Part shown: positions 23,901-35,873 of the stretch, in pieces
Numbering within the stretch: the first letter of the stretch is position 1
Layout of the letters: each line of letters starts with the position of its first letter
DNA from: Ailanthus altissimus
Taxonomy: Eukaryota > Streptophyta > Magnoliopsida > Sapindales > Simaroubaceae
Length of the DNA: 64,000 nt
Direction: 5' to 3'
NCBI GenBank assembly: GCA_946807835.1
Contig: OX327702.1
Location: forward strand, 15,872,001 to 15,936,000
Notes under the pieces: generated by a model
Databases searched by the model: none
Told to the model about the DNA's origin: nothing
The model's input: only the letters and a program-made list of their open reading frames with translations
Position numbers and translations under genes: made by a program

Positions 23901-24787
23901 ATAGACTAGGTCACTTGAATTATATTTATTTAAGAAAGATGAAAGAGTTGGTTTACTATCTAATATGAGTTTAGATGAAACATATCAATGTGTTATATGT
24001 GTGGAAGAAAAGTCCATAAAGAAAAGTTGTAAACCTATAACTTTTAGGGAAATTGAATTACTTTGTTTGATTTATATTGACTTAGGTAATCTTAAAGAGA
24101 TCATGACTAGAGAGAGGAAAAAGATTTTATATAACCTTTATTGATTATTTCTGAAAATATACTAAGGTGTATTTATTATGAAATAAAGATTTGTCATATG
24201 ATAAGTTCTTAATCAATAAACAAGAAGTTGAAAATAAACTTAATAGGAAAATTAAAAGATTAAGAATTGATAAAAGAGGAAAGTATGTGTCTAACTTGTT
24301 TAGTTCCTATTGTGAGGACAATGGAATTAAATATAAAGTTACACTGCCGTGCTAATTGGAATCTAATGGAGTGGCTAAAAGAAAAAATAGAACTTTAAAG
24401 GAAATGATGAATTATTTATTGATTAATTTTAGGGCATCTATGAATTTGTGAATGGAAACAATATTGACTACTTGCCATATACAAAATAGAATTTCCTACA
24501 AGAAAATGAGAATTACTTCCTATGAGCTATGGAAGGGTTATACTCCTAACCTATTATACCTCAAAGTATGGGGTGTCTTGCAAAGGTTCTTATTCCATAT
24601 CCTAAAGAAAAATGATGGAACTTAAGACAATTGATTGTATCTTCATAAGTTTTGCCCATAGTAGTGTTGTATGTAGATTCTTGGTATTAGAGGATACCAT
24701 GGGGTTGTTGGATGCAAACAACATAATAGAATCTAAAAATGAAGAATTCTATGATTCATTATTTCCTAAGAAAATCAATATAGATAA
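23901..24787 (+). pseudogene. Cop2 integrase remnant
   Basis: Continues Cop2 from the second ATAGA copy. It reads RLGHLNYIYLRKM (GAG-pre-integrase), then integrase pieces: YCEDNGIKYKVT and NGVAKRKNRTLKEMMN, which carries the position of the catalytic Glu region (here A-K rather than A-E). ITSYELWKGYTPN follows, then NNIIESKNEEFYDSLFP past the integrase core. It stops where a Cop1 LTR starts at 24788. RT and RNase H of this copy are not found in the window. Confidence 0.75.
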
Positions 24788-25521
24788 TGTTAGAATTTGT
24801 GCTTACGTGTCATCCCATTATGTATAAATAATTAATTATAGTATTTATACAATTATTATTTCTAATTAAATTATTAATATTATTAATTATTAAATGGTAA
24901 GATGTTTGTTATGTTTCAGACATTGTATGATCTGAAGAGGCTCAGATCCAGTCTAAAAGAGTTTACATTAGTGCTAAGAGTTAACAACGCTAATAGTTTA
25001 AGTACTAAGAGTTAGTTGTGCTAAGAGTTAGCTGGTTGTAAGAGTTAGAGAAATCTAAGGAGTTAGAGCCTTGTTTGAAATGGGACAAAGACTTGAGAAT
25101 ATATTAGTAATGACGTAGCTGCAAAGAGTTATTGATGGTGTTAGAAAATGTTATTATGCAAGTATGTTCTCAAATATTATGTTCCTGATCTAATTTCATC
25201 AATGCGGGTCTATCAGTGAAACCCTTTAATATAGATTAGTGTATGTCTATATCTAGATAGTCAAAGTGGTTAGTCTTAGCAAACCATGAGCTTAGTGGAA
25301 GCTCATATGGAGATACAGGTATTCAATAAGGATTAGATACTGAACAGACTTATGAGGACCTCCAATAGATATCTCATAAAGTCGTCTATGAAAGCTCTTC
25401 AGAGTTGAGTAGTAGTTGTGGTCATTTAACATGAGCACTACGATGGAATTGTGAGTGATCTATCATATTTTGGTTCCACATATGTCAAAAACATTTTATG
25501 GTCTGACCGCTGGGTATCGTT

Positions 25522-26312
25522 AGGTATGGTCTGATGCTTATGGAATCCAGTGTGCGTAGATATAGGATTCGTTATCTCATATGAGTAAGTTGTACATCCT
25601 GATCCTCCAAGATTGTATTCTAGGAAGTCTTGGGAACACAAGCATAAACCTCAAAAAATATATTTCGAAGGGATAAACAATATTACAAAAGTGTTTATGG
25701 ATATTGTTTACGAAAATATAAATCTCGATATAAGTTTATGGTTGAGCAAATAGAGACTTGATGTTGATGATCTATATCTATGCTATTCTAGGATATAAAT
25801 GATGGAGGTATTATACAAATATACTAAAACCTCAACTTGTATGGTCTAACATGCTGCTTTGTAATATCCGTAACGTGTATGTGGGGCATTATTCATTGAC
25901 GTATGGAGGAGTGCCATATGTCAAATTGGGTGTGGACATAAAAAGTCTCACAATATCCTAGGTGTGGTCCGATGTTCATAGAGTTTGGTGTACATAGATA
26001 TGGGATCCGTTAGCTCATATGAGTAAGTTGTATATCTTGATGCTCCAAGATTGTATTTCAGAAAGTCTTGTGGCTATAAGCATAAACCTCTGAAAATATA
26101 TTTCGAAGGGATAAACAATATCACAAAAGTATTTGTGGATATTGTTTATGATAATATAAATCTGGATATACGTTTATGGTTGAGCAAATAGAGATTTGAC
26201 GTTAATGATCTATATCTATGCTCTTTTAAGATATAATTGACGGAGGTATTATACGAATATGCTATAACCTCAACTTGTATGATCTAACATGCTATTTTAT
26301 AATATCTGTAAG
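25522..26312 (+). repeat. Tandem duplication of about 439 bp inside the LTR
   Basis: The block beginning GGTATGGTCTGATG at about 25522 and ending at AGAGTCTCACAATAT is repeated from about 25961 (GGTGTGGTCCGATG). The second copy is broken at 26312 by the nested LTR and resumes at 28008, where it ends AGAGTCTCATAATAT. The copies differ at many positions, so the duplication is not recent. Confidence 0.7.
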
Positions 26313-28002
26313 TGTTGGGATTTGTGCTTACGTGTTATTCCATTATGTATAAATATTTAATGATAATATTTATACAATTATCATTTCTAATAAAATCATT
26401 AATATTATTTGTAATAAATGGTAAGATGGTTGTAACATTTTAGACATTATATGATCTAAAGAAGTTCAGATAAGGTCTAAAAGAGTTTAGATTATTACTA
26501 AGAGTTAGCAATGCTAATAGTTAAAAGTAGTAAGAGTTAGTGGTGCTAAGAGTTAGCAGATTAATAGAGTTAGCAAAATCTAAACAGTTAAAGCCTTGTC
26601 TGAAATAGGACAATGGCCTAAGAATGTATTAATAATAACACAGTTGCAAAGAGTTGCAGATGGTGCTAAAAAATATCATTATGCAAGTATGTTCTCAAAC
26701 ATGATGTTCCTGATCTAATTTCATCGATGCGGGTTTATAAGTGGAACCCATTAATATAGATTAGTGTATGTCTATATCTGGATGGTCCAGATGGTTAGTC
26801 TTAGCAAACTATAAGCTTTGTGGAAGCTCGTATAGGTATACAGGTATTCAGTGAGGACTGGATATTAAACAGACTCATAAAGACCTATAATAGATATCTC
26901 ATATAGTCGTCAATGAAAAGTCTTTCAAGTTGAGTAGTATTTGTGCTCTTTTGACCTGAACACCACGGTAGGCTTGTGAGTGATCCACCATACTTTGGTT
27001 CCACACATGTTAGAGACCTTTCATGGTCTGACTGCTGTGTGTCGCTGGGTATAGTCCGATGCTCATAGAGTATGGTATGCGTAAATATGGGATCCATTAG
27101 TTTATATGAGTAGGTTGTATATCCTAATGCTCCAAGATTATATTTCAGAAAGTCTTGTGGCCACAAGCATAAACCACGAAAAATATATTCCGAAGGGATA
27201 AACAATATCACAAAAGTATTTGTAGATATTGTTTAAGAAAATATAAATCTGGAGACAAGTTGATGGTTAAGCAAATAGAGATTTGACGGTGATGATCTAT
27301 ATCTCTGCTCTTCTAGGATATAAATGATGGAGTAGTTATATAAATATGTAAGAACCTCAACTTACATGGTTTAACGCGTTGATTTGTAATATCCGTAATG
27401 AGTGTGTGGGGCATTGTTCACAGACGTATGGAGGAGCACCATATGACAAATTAGGTGTGGACCTATAGAGTCCACAATATGAAGTGTACTCGTTGAGCAT
27501 TGGGGTAGAGGACTAGATTGAATAATTCGATCTAATAAATTCCAGCAAAATAGAATAATTATTTCGGGATCCTTCAGGATGTGCATTTATCAAGACTTAA
27601 TTGTTAAGTACATCATTGAATTAATTAAAAAGAGTTGTTAATTAATCAGATGTTGACAAGTGGCAAAATTTGTTCCATGTTTTAATTTTACTTTAGTTTT
27701 ACTATTTAACCTTGGTAGTAAAAACTAGTAAGGTCAAAAGTAATTATTCAGAATTGTTTTGAATAATTAAATTAGATATTATTATTATATTATTAGATAA
27801 TATGATAATATATTAATCATAGCCATTGTATTTTCATCACATATAAGTTGTTGTATAATAGTTATACTTGAGCATATATGATATATGTGATATATATGGT
27901 TAAATATGTTAAATTGGGTGTATATATTAACATGTTTCCACTGCGTATAGTAATTTTTGAAATTACTTATACACCTGTATGTCACACACTCGATTTTCAA
28001 CA
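26313..28002 (+). repeat. Cop1 solo LTR nested in the Cop1-C 5' LTR
   Basis: TGTTGGGATTTGTGCTTACG at 26313 to TTTTCAACA at 28002, 1690 bp. Flanks are GTAAG (26308-26312) and GTAAT (28003-28007), a 5-bp TSD with one mismatch. The flanking LTR sequence AATATCTGTAA...GTGTATGTGGGG reads through if it is removed. Shorter than other Cop1 LTRs, so internally deleted. Confidence 0.75.
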
Positions 28003-28007
28003 GTAAT

Positions 28008-28790
28008 GTGTATGTGGGGCATCATTAATTGACGTATGGAGGAGCGCCATATGATAAACCGGGCATGAAAATAGAGAGTCTCATAATATGAAGTGTGCTC
28101 GTTGCGCACTAGGATAGTAGACTGGATTGAATAATTTGATCCAATAAAATCTAACAAAATTGAATAATTGTTTTGAGATCCCTTGAGATATGTATTTGTC
28201 AAGACTTAATTGTTAAGTACATCGCTTAATTAGTTAAAAAGAGTTGTTAATCAATAGGATGTTAACAAGTGGCACAATTTGGTCCATTAATTATTTTACC
28301 TTAAATTTACCATTTAACTTTGGTAGTAAAAATAAGTTCCAATACTATATATAATTTAATTAGTTAAAAGAGTTGTTAATCAATAGAATGTTGACAAGTG
28401 TATGTGGGGCATCATTCATTGACGTATGGAGGAGCGCCATATGACAAATCGGACGTGAAAATAGAGAGTCTCATAATATAAAGTGTACTCGTTGCGCACT
28501 AAGGTAGTGGAGACTGGATTGAATAATTTGATCCAATAAAATCTAACAAAATTGAATAATTGTTTTGAGATCCCTTGAGATATGTATTTGTCAAGACTTA
28601 ATTGTTAAGTACATCGCTTAATTAGTTAAAAAGAGTTGTTAATCAATCGGATGTTGACAAGTGGCACAATTTGGTCCATTAATTATTTTACCTTAAATTT
28701 ACCATTTAACTTTAGTAGTAAAAATAAGTAAGGTAAAAGTAATTATTCAAATTGTTTTTAAATAATTAAATTATATATAGTATTGGATAA
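28008..28790 (+). repeat. Second tandem duplication, period about 390 bp
   Basis: GTGTATGTGGGGCATCAT begins at 28008 and again at about 28398, each followed by the same block through GATCCCTTGAGATATG and GTTGTTAATCAAT. The junction is inside a shared GACAAGTG. The two copies are very similar, more so than the 439-bp pair upstream, which suggests a later event. Confidence 0.7.
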
Positions 28791-29621
28791 TATTATAATA
28801 TATTATTTATGACAATGAACCATATGTTGGCCATTCAAAATATTTAAATAATTTAAATGTTAGGTATTTATTGGCCATTATATTAAATAATTTATTTATT
28901 AATTAAAAAGATATACCAACCATTAATTATAATTGAGCACTTTGTTAATAAGCCATCAATTGTTTCCATTATACACGATAATGGTAGGTGAATTATAATG
29001 ATAATGTTTGGAAAGAAAAATGTATTTAATTCATTCATTTTCTGCTATGACATATTCGGTCAAGGAATTGGATGTGATAGAGAGAATTATTTTTCTCTCA
29101 AGTGTTGAAAGAATCAACATATCTTCATCTTTCGTTTTTTCTCATGAATGGCAAAAATAAATAGGTAAAGAAAAATTAAATTTAAACATGAGTTGTTCAA
29201 AATTATTTTTTGAAATTGTGTCCAAGTTTTATGTAAGAGTTGCATGAACATATTATTTTTCTTGGGAACAAATATTTGTATTCAAAGAGTTTGAATATAT
29301 GTTGCTGAAAATTCTAAATCAAAGCTACCATTCTAGCTCTGTAATCCTACTAAACTGTTATGGACTAGAATTGTTCAAGAATACACTTCAAGGTGAGCTC
29401 TTCACTTGGATTATTAGAGGACTTGAAGGATTTGTAAAGTTAACTTCATTAGATAAGTGTTATTTACATGTTATTTTAGCACAGTTGTTCATCATATTAA
29501 ATTTTGTATAATAGTTATACATTAGCATATATGTGATATATGTATTTAATTTGTTAAATTGGGTGTGGTAAAATTTTGAAATTACATGCATACTCGTATT
29601 TCACACACTTAACTCAACAAA

Positions 29622-29633
29622 TGGTATGAGAGC
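29622..29633 (+). promoter_or_regulatory. Primer binding site of Cop1-C, mutated
   Basis: TGGTATGAGAGC, one base different from the Met-tRNA PBS (C to G at position 7), two bases after the LTR end. It confirms that 24788-29619 is a 5' LTR. Confidence 0.85.
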
Positions 29634-30506
29634 ATACTGCATTGAGCATGTGATAACTTTTGTTGTTAAATATGTCGAACATGGTGATGTTGTATATTTG
29701 AACAACTTGATGATGTTTAAAATTTTACAATGGTGATGTTTGATGTTTAAATATGATGATGACCAGATTGTGGTATTCTTGAACATGATAGTATTTAGAA
29801 ATAAAGCATGATGGTGTTTGGATATGATACCCAAGAGAAAATAGTAAACATTGGGGGCAAAAAAGTAATTCAAAAGGTCGGAACACTGTTCTAGGAGTCA
29901 GCTCTGCATCGCCCAAAGTTAGGTGCTGCGGTGCCAACATACTGACTTGAGTGATGCGGCGCGCAGGTTCCAGCACCGCGGTGCTAGGTAATTTTTAGGT
30001 TGGACATTGCAGTGCCAGTTTCTGGGTGCCTAGTCATTTGGGATGAATACTGTGACAATCATTTTTTGATGCCGCAGTGTCCAGGTATTGAAGACCAAGA
30101 AAAGGGTACAAATTGTTTTTAGAGCATTATATAGTATAAACTAGAAACTTCAATTTTTAATGTTGATCATTCCAAACATAATACTCCTATTTGCAATGTT
30201 TGCAAGTGAAGTAATTTAACATAATTATAATAGTTATATTATTGTATTAAAATTATTAATCATTCATTTATATTGTTAACCACAATGGGAGCCCCATTGG
30301 TAGAGATTAGTTGTGTTGCGTAAATAAATATTTTAATTATAAATTAGATTCGTATGTGATACAAAAATTTCTAATTATTATTAATAATAAAAATAATAAT
30401 TAAATTTAAATATCTCTTAATCAGATTGAATGGTATTGTATCTTGAGATAATATTAGACAATGATCCATCTTGTTAATACGGTGTTAGACTGGTCATTTC
30501 GGTCAC
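29634..30506 (+). other. Cop1-C leader with GC-rich island
   Basis: Noncoding leader. At about 29885-30085 it carries a GC-rich island with GGTGCTGCGGTGCC, GATGCGGCGCGC and CAGCACCGCGGTGC words, placed as in Cop1-A and Cop1-D. The CACAATGGGAGCCCC block near 30281 is shared with the other two leaders. No ORF of note. Confidence 0.6.
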
Positions 30507-32261
30507 TCCCAAGATCGCTACAATGTGAGAAATTGGTCGGGCTGATTCGAGCTATGTTGATTAAACATGAGATGAGGTAAATATATGCAAAAATACTATC
30601 CTAGATCGCTATAGTTTACGAGTAGTATCGATAACATATATTTGATGATTGACAAATGATAAGGGCAAATTTGTCATATATTTTCTCATGTTTTTATTAT
30701 TGATATTTTATGGTTTTATGAGAATAGATGACTATTTATGTGCATTATTGTTATTTATAGGGACTTGAACAAAATTTAAAGAATGCAAAGTTTTCAAATT
30801 ATGAGTCCAGCGCCCCCGCGCCATAAGTATTTTCGCCCCAGCTCTTAGTAATCGAAATAAGAAAAACAACCTGCTTAAGTTGCGTCTAGCGCCCCCGCGC
30901 CTAAGACTCACCGTGCCAGCGACGGTACATAGCCCCAGCGCTATCAACATACCGCGCCAGCGGTGAAGCTGTTTTCATGCAGCGCCCCAGCGCCAAGCTC
31001 CCACCGCTCCTGCGATAATAGCTTTTTCACGCGTCGCCCCAGCGACAACTGCATAGCGCGCCAGCGGTAGTGCGAGTCCTAGTCCGACGAGAATTGAGAT
31101 TTTCAAGCTCATATCAAACCCTATAAAAAGCCACTCGTTCCCAACCTTCAAGAATGAATCCAAGACGACCCAAGATCACCAAGAATACAGAGCACGAGTT
31201 TCGAAGAGCAATAAAAGTTTAATTGAGGCAACTTTAGAGAGAGATTTAAGACGTTCTTCGGCATCAAGAGATCTTAGGCAGCGCAATTAAGAGCAATTCA
31301 ACATCTATATCGGTTTGCTATTGATTGTATCATGTTTTATTTTTATTTTTATTGCTGTGATTCTCTTGTAACCATGAGCTAAACTTATTTTCTAGGGTTA
31401 ATATTTGAACTCAATATGTGCGCTTTAATTGCTATATCTTTTAGTATTTAATAAACTTAGTCCTTTATTATTTAAATTACTTGTGTTTAATGCTTCAATA
31501 TATCTGGCCAATATATGGTGAATGAATTGGTAATATTTTGATAAACTCGGAAGAGGAATCAATATATTTAGACCTAGGTAATTTGATGCATGATTGTAGA
31601 GTAACATTCAATATTGCATATGCAAGTTTCAATTTAGGATAAGAATATACCTAGTTGGCATGTATGATCAATAAGACCTAATCTTAATGAATCTTAATTT
31701 ATTACCAGTACCATAGGAATATAGGTATTTGGTAAACTAAGATATACTTGCATGACCTTGGAAGAGGCTTGTGAATACATTAGTGTCTTGATCAATAATA
31801 AAGACTAAGTGAGTTAAATATTAGAGGATTAATCATTAGAAACATATTGAGGGATAATATTAATCCTAGGTTTTCTTTACATTGCTATCTTCCTATTCTC
31901 TTTGCATTGTGTTTTTACTTTTATATTTTCTACATTCATTCTTAGATTTTTATTTTTCTGAATAATTATTAGGAAGACATAATTTTAGTAATTGGTTATT
32001 AAGAAGAAATTATCCCTGTGGGTTCGACATCTAACTAATTAGTCTCTTTATTACTTGCATATGATAATGTATACTTGCACTTAATTTATGATATAGAAAT
32101 ATCGCATCAACAAGTTAATCTGAAATACACTTATCCTAGATCGCTACAGTATGCGAATAAGGTGTATTTAGGATCAGTAGTAAGAGTTGTATGAGATATA
32201 ATTGACAAGAGTTGTCTACCTTTTGGGTTTACAAATGCCAAGATCACTAAAATGTGCAAAT
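30507..32261 (+). other. Four leader hairpins of Cop1-C, split by a solo LTR
   Basis: Loops of exactly 18 nt lie at 30511-30528, 30602-30619, 32137-32154 and 32240-32257. Stem 2 is ATACTATCC against GAGTAGTAT (nine positions, one C.A mismatch, one U.G). Stem 3 is CTTATCC against GAATAAG (seven positions, one C.A). Stems 1 and 4 have largely decayed. An Athila-like solo LTR (30657-32109) separates hairpins 2 and 3. Confidence 0.65.
30657..32109 (+). repeat. Athila-like solo LTR
   Basis: 1453 bp, TGATAAGGGC...CGCATCA. Flanks ACAAA (30652-30656) and ACAAG (32110-32114) form a 5-bp TSD with one mismatch. The Cop1 leader reads through without it, compared with Cop1-A. The end block CCCTGTGGGTTCGACATC resembles the TTGTGGGATCGACACC of the LTR at 57646-59199, hence Athila/Tat group. 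A GC-rich part (30810-31075) holds repeated GCGCCCCCGCGCC and GCGCCCCAGCGCC words. Short ORFs there follow from the GC content. Confidence 0.8.
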
Positions 32262-35200
32262 AGAGTAAAATACCAATAGGGTCCACTTCCCACTGTACAG
32301 TTTATAAGATTAAACTATCATTTTTCCTATTGAGAGATTTAAGAGATTATGTAAAGTAGTGGGAGGGCATCTGTAGATTAAAAAATGTATAAAACTTATA
32401 TCCATAAGTGTTATTTATTAATAATTAGAAATGATCCACTAAACATCTCTAATTTTATCTTATAGTGATAAGGTTAGTATCTTATAGAGATGAGATAACT
32501 GTGAGTAACCCATTAGTATACTTGATCAAGGCACATAAACTATAGGGTACCAATAAAAACTTAGACTTGCTGATATATCTAAGAATTGTTCTAGATTAAT
32601 AACATAAATACTTAGATATATAATCGATCACTAGATAATATAAGAGGTGCTTCTGATAATGTCTCTTGCGAAGAGATATAAGTTTATCAGAAAAGGATAA
32701 AAAGATAATTTGAAAGTCAAATCATATATCCTAACCTATCTAATGATCTTCATAGGAGCATATGCATATAAGATGTACAAGTAGTATTATGCTCAATCTA
32801 AAATTTATTTATTATATCTAAAAGCAAATATAGAGAATATTCACAATGAAAATATTTTCATTATAGTGAAGTTTTAAATAGTAAGAGTTACTATTCAAAG
32901 AACCTTTACTTAGAAAAGATAAACCTTTTAGATATCTATTTACTGATAATTGACATTTCATATGCAAGTGATGTGAAGAAGTGTAAGGATATAAGATATT
33001 GCCTGTCCTTCTCACATTTGTAAAATGTTACATAATTTAAGCAATAGTAGAAAAACTATGAAATAAGAAGTATAGCTGCATGTAGGAAATAAAGATTACA
33101 TAGACATGGTAGTTGTTAGGACTTTTAAGTCACTTCTCCATTCTAGTAAAAGTATTATATTGTATAGTTGTTATTTTATGCCATGAGTAATTAAGTGAAA
33201 TATGTCACTCTCTATGTTAGACAGAGAAGTTATCATACATACATCAGGAATAGTTCCTCATGTTTATATGATAATGATAATGTTTTACTAACTGAGTGTC
33301 AATTAATTAATAGGCATTATATCTTACATATAATAAGAAATGCATAAAAATGTCAAGGTGATTGTAACTAATAGTAGTTTGGGAACTATGAATAATAATG
33401 AATTATGGCATAACTGATTAGGTCATTAAGCCGTGAGATGACAATCTCGTTTGGTTGAGGATGGTCAAATACTTGATTTGACCATAGAACCTTGTCCAGT
33501 TTATGAATTATGTATTTAAGTGGAGTTGACGAAATCCTTTTGTAGGTGTTGAACACTGGGCCACTAATTCATTAGAACTTATACATGTTAATGTATATGA
33601 TCAAATAAATCATACTGCCATCGGTAGATTTCAATACTTTATCGTTTTTATTGTGATTTGTCACGATACAGATATATGTTTCTAGAAAACATAGGTCAAC
33701 AACTTTTAAAATGTTCAAAGAATTTCGACTAGAAGTAAAGAAATAAACCACTATGCATGTTGAACATCTTTGATTAGATTAAGGATGTTTATATATAAAC
33801 GGTAAATTTAAATATTATTTAAAGGAGAATAAGATTCTACCTCAATATAGTTCTTCAGGTACTCCTCAACATAAATGTGTTATTACAATGGAGAAGTTGA
33901 ACTTTATTAGATATAATGCAAACAATGTTGAGCTTAATTGATCCTCTAAAATATCTATAAGGTTATGCTTTTGAAACTACTACTCACTTATTAAATCAAG
34001 TTCCATCGTAAGTCGTTCCTTCTAAAATATATGAGTTATGGACTGAAAGAAAACAGAATCTTAAATATGTTAAGATTTAGGGTTATTCTACTTGCATAAG
34101 AGTTGTGCAATAGGATATACTTGGACCCAAGGGGTACAAGTATCGGTTTATAGAATATCTCAAATATTTTATGGGATATTAGTTCTATAATCCAAAAGAA
34201 GGAAACTTGTTCATTGATAATAATCCCACTTTCTTAGAGAAATTGTTTCTTATGGGTTATGAAAATTTTAGAAAGATTGAATTTTATAAACTCAATCAGG
34301 TTGAAAATGAATCGACAATGGAACCTAAAAATTAATTGAGTAAAATAACTTAAACACATTTTCCCGGTAAGTTAGAAAAGGATATCAAGGCTATCTGTTA
34401 GGTATATTTCACACCTGAAAGGTGCTTTTGGTGTTTTCTTAGTTGAAGAAAATGATCCCATGACTTTAGAGAAATATGATGTTAGACATCATTTAGAGAA
34501 ATTGACAAGATGCCAGAAAATTCAAAATTAACTTCAAGCATGACAATTAAGTCTAGCACTTGGTTATGCATACTGTAAAAATTATTATTATTGGTTGTAA
34601 AAGAGTTTATACATCAGAATTATGGGCCCAATAGAGGTAAAAACTTTCAAAATCCTTATTGGTACTCAGCGGTATAGGATCGATTATGAGGAAACCTTTT
34701 CACCAATACATATGCTAAAGTTAATTTGAATTTTGTTGGATATTGTAGTATGCTTAAGTCTTCATTTTGTTGAGGTAATCATAGAATTTGATTTCATTAA
34801 GAACGAAAAGAAAGCATGTGTATTCAGAAAAGGTAATGGGAGCATAAATTATATTTCTAATTCTCTATATGAATAACATACTCATCGTTAAAAATGATAA
34901 TGGTATGTTGTAAATCAGTCAGTTAAGAGTTATCTGAGTAATAACTTCTTTATAAAATATTTGGCAGAGGTTTCCTATATACTAGATAGAAAAGCTTTAT
35001 AAAGATAGAGTTAAAAAGTGGATATGACTCTCTAAATCTTTGTACATAGACTAAGTCTTGAAAATGTGCAATTTTTATAACTATGAGAAGTTAATGTATC
35101 TTTCAGATATGGCATTCATCTTTCTAGAAGGAAGTGTCCTCAAATATAAAATGAAAGAGTTAAAGTGTCTAACATAAAATATACATCAACTAGAGGTAGC

Positions 35201-35873
35201 TTGATGTATAACATGTTATGTACGAGACTTGGATCTTGATGGCTATAAGTGTTATGAGACGGCATCAATATGATCTAAGTAACGACCATTGAATGGTCAT
35301 AAAATATATCTAGTTATACCTGAAAGGTACTAAGGATAAGTTTATAACTTATGGAGAAAGCTACTTATAAATGAAAGAATACAAAGACTCGGACTTCTAG
35401 TCTGATTCGGATGATCGATAAATTACATATAATTATGTATTTTTTATCAACAGTACTACAACTTGTATAATGAGTACAATTCAAATATCCACATCAGGTT
35501 TAACCTTAGAGGTAGAATATGTTGCAGCTTGAAAAGCCTACTGTAAAGAAATCTCTGTAGATGCTCAAGTTTGTTGTAGAGGTTAGAATAATTTCAAGCT
35601 CTATAAATCCTATCCCATTAAAATGCAACAATAACAAAATAATTACTCAAGCCGAGAAACTGTTAAATACACCAAATATCTAATTATGTGGATTCTTAAT
35701 ACTATATAATTAGAAGTATCTTAGCTATTGGACATGTAAACATATATAGGAAACATCCTTATAGATTATAACGAACCTGCTATCTAAAGTCTTAACTCTT
35801 AAAGTGCTTGAGAAACACGTAGAGTCAATGGATAATAAATACCATTATGAATGACACTAGAGCAAGTGAGAGT
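32262..35873 (+). pseudogene. Cop1-C gag-pol remnant
   Basis: Aligns in order with Cop1-A: leader end with two TCTTATAG-type hairpins (about 32458-32492), degraded gag, pre-integrase and integrase (about 33400-34200), RT (about 34780-35060, where the YMDD region reads LYE-stop), RNase H (about 35440-35720) and a PPT (AGCAAGTGAGAG, about 35862-35873). Stops in every frame; no catalytic motif survives. Confidence 0.7.

Larger units (their letters stand above)
24788..29619 (+). repeat. Cop1-C 5' LTR, enlarged by nesting and duplications
   Basis: Starts TGTTAGAATTTGTGCTTACG at 24788 and ends CTCAACA at 29619, followed by a mutated Met-tRNA PBS. The length of 4.8 kb is explained by a second Cop1 LTR nested at 26313-28002 and two direct duplications (about 25522-26312 and 28008-28790). 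The remainder aligns in order with the Cop1-C 3' LTR at 35874-38069. Confidence 0.8.
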
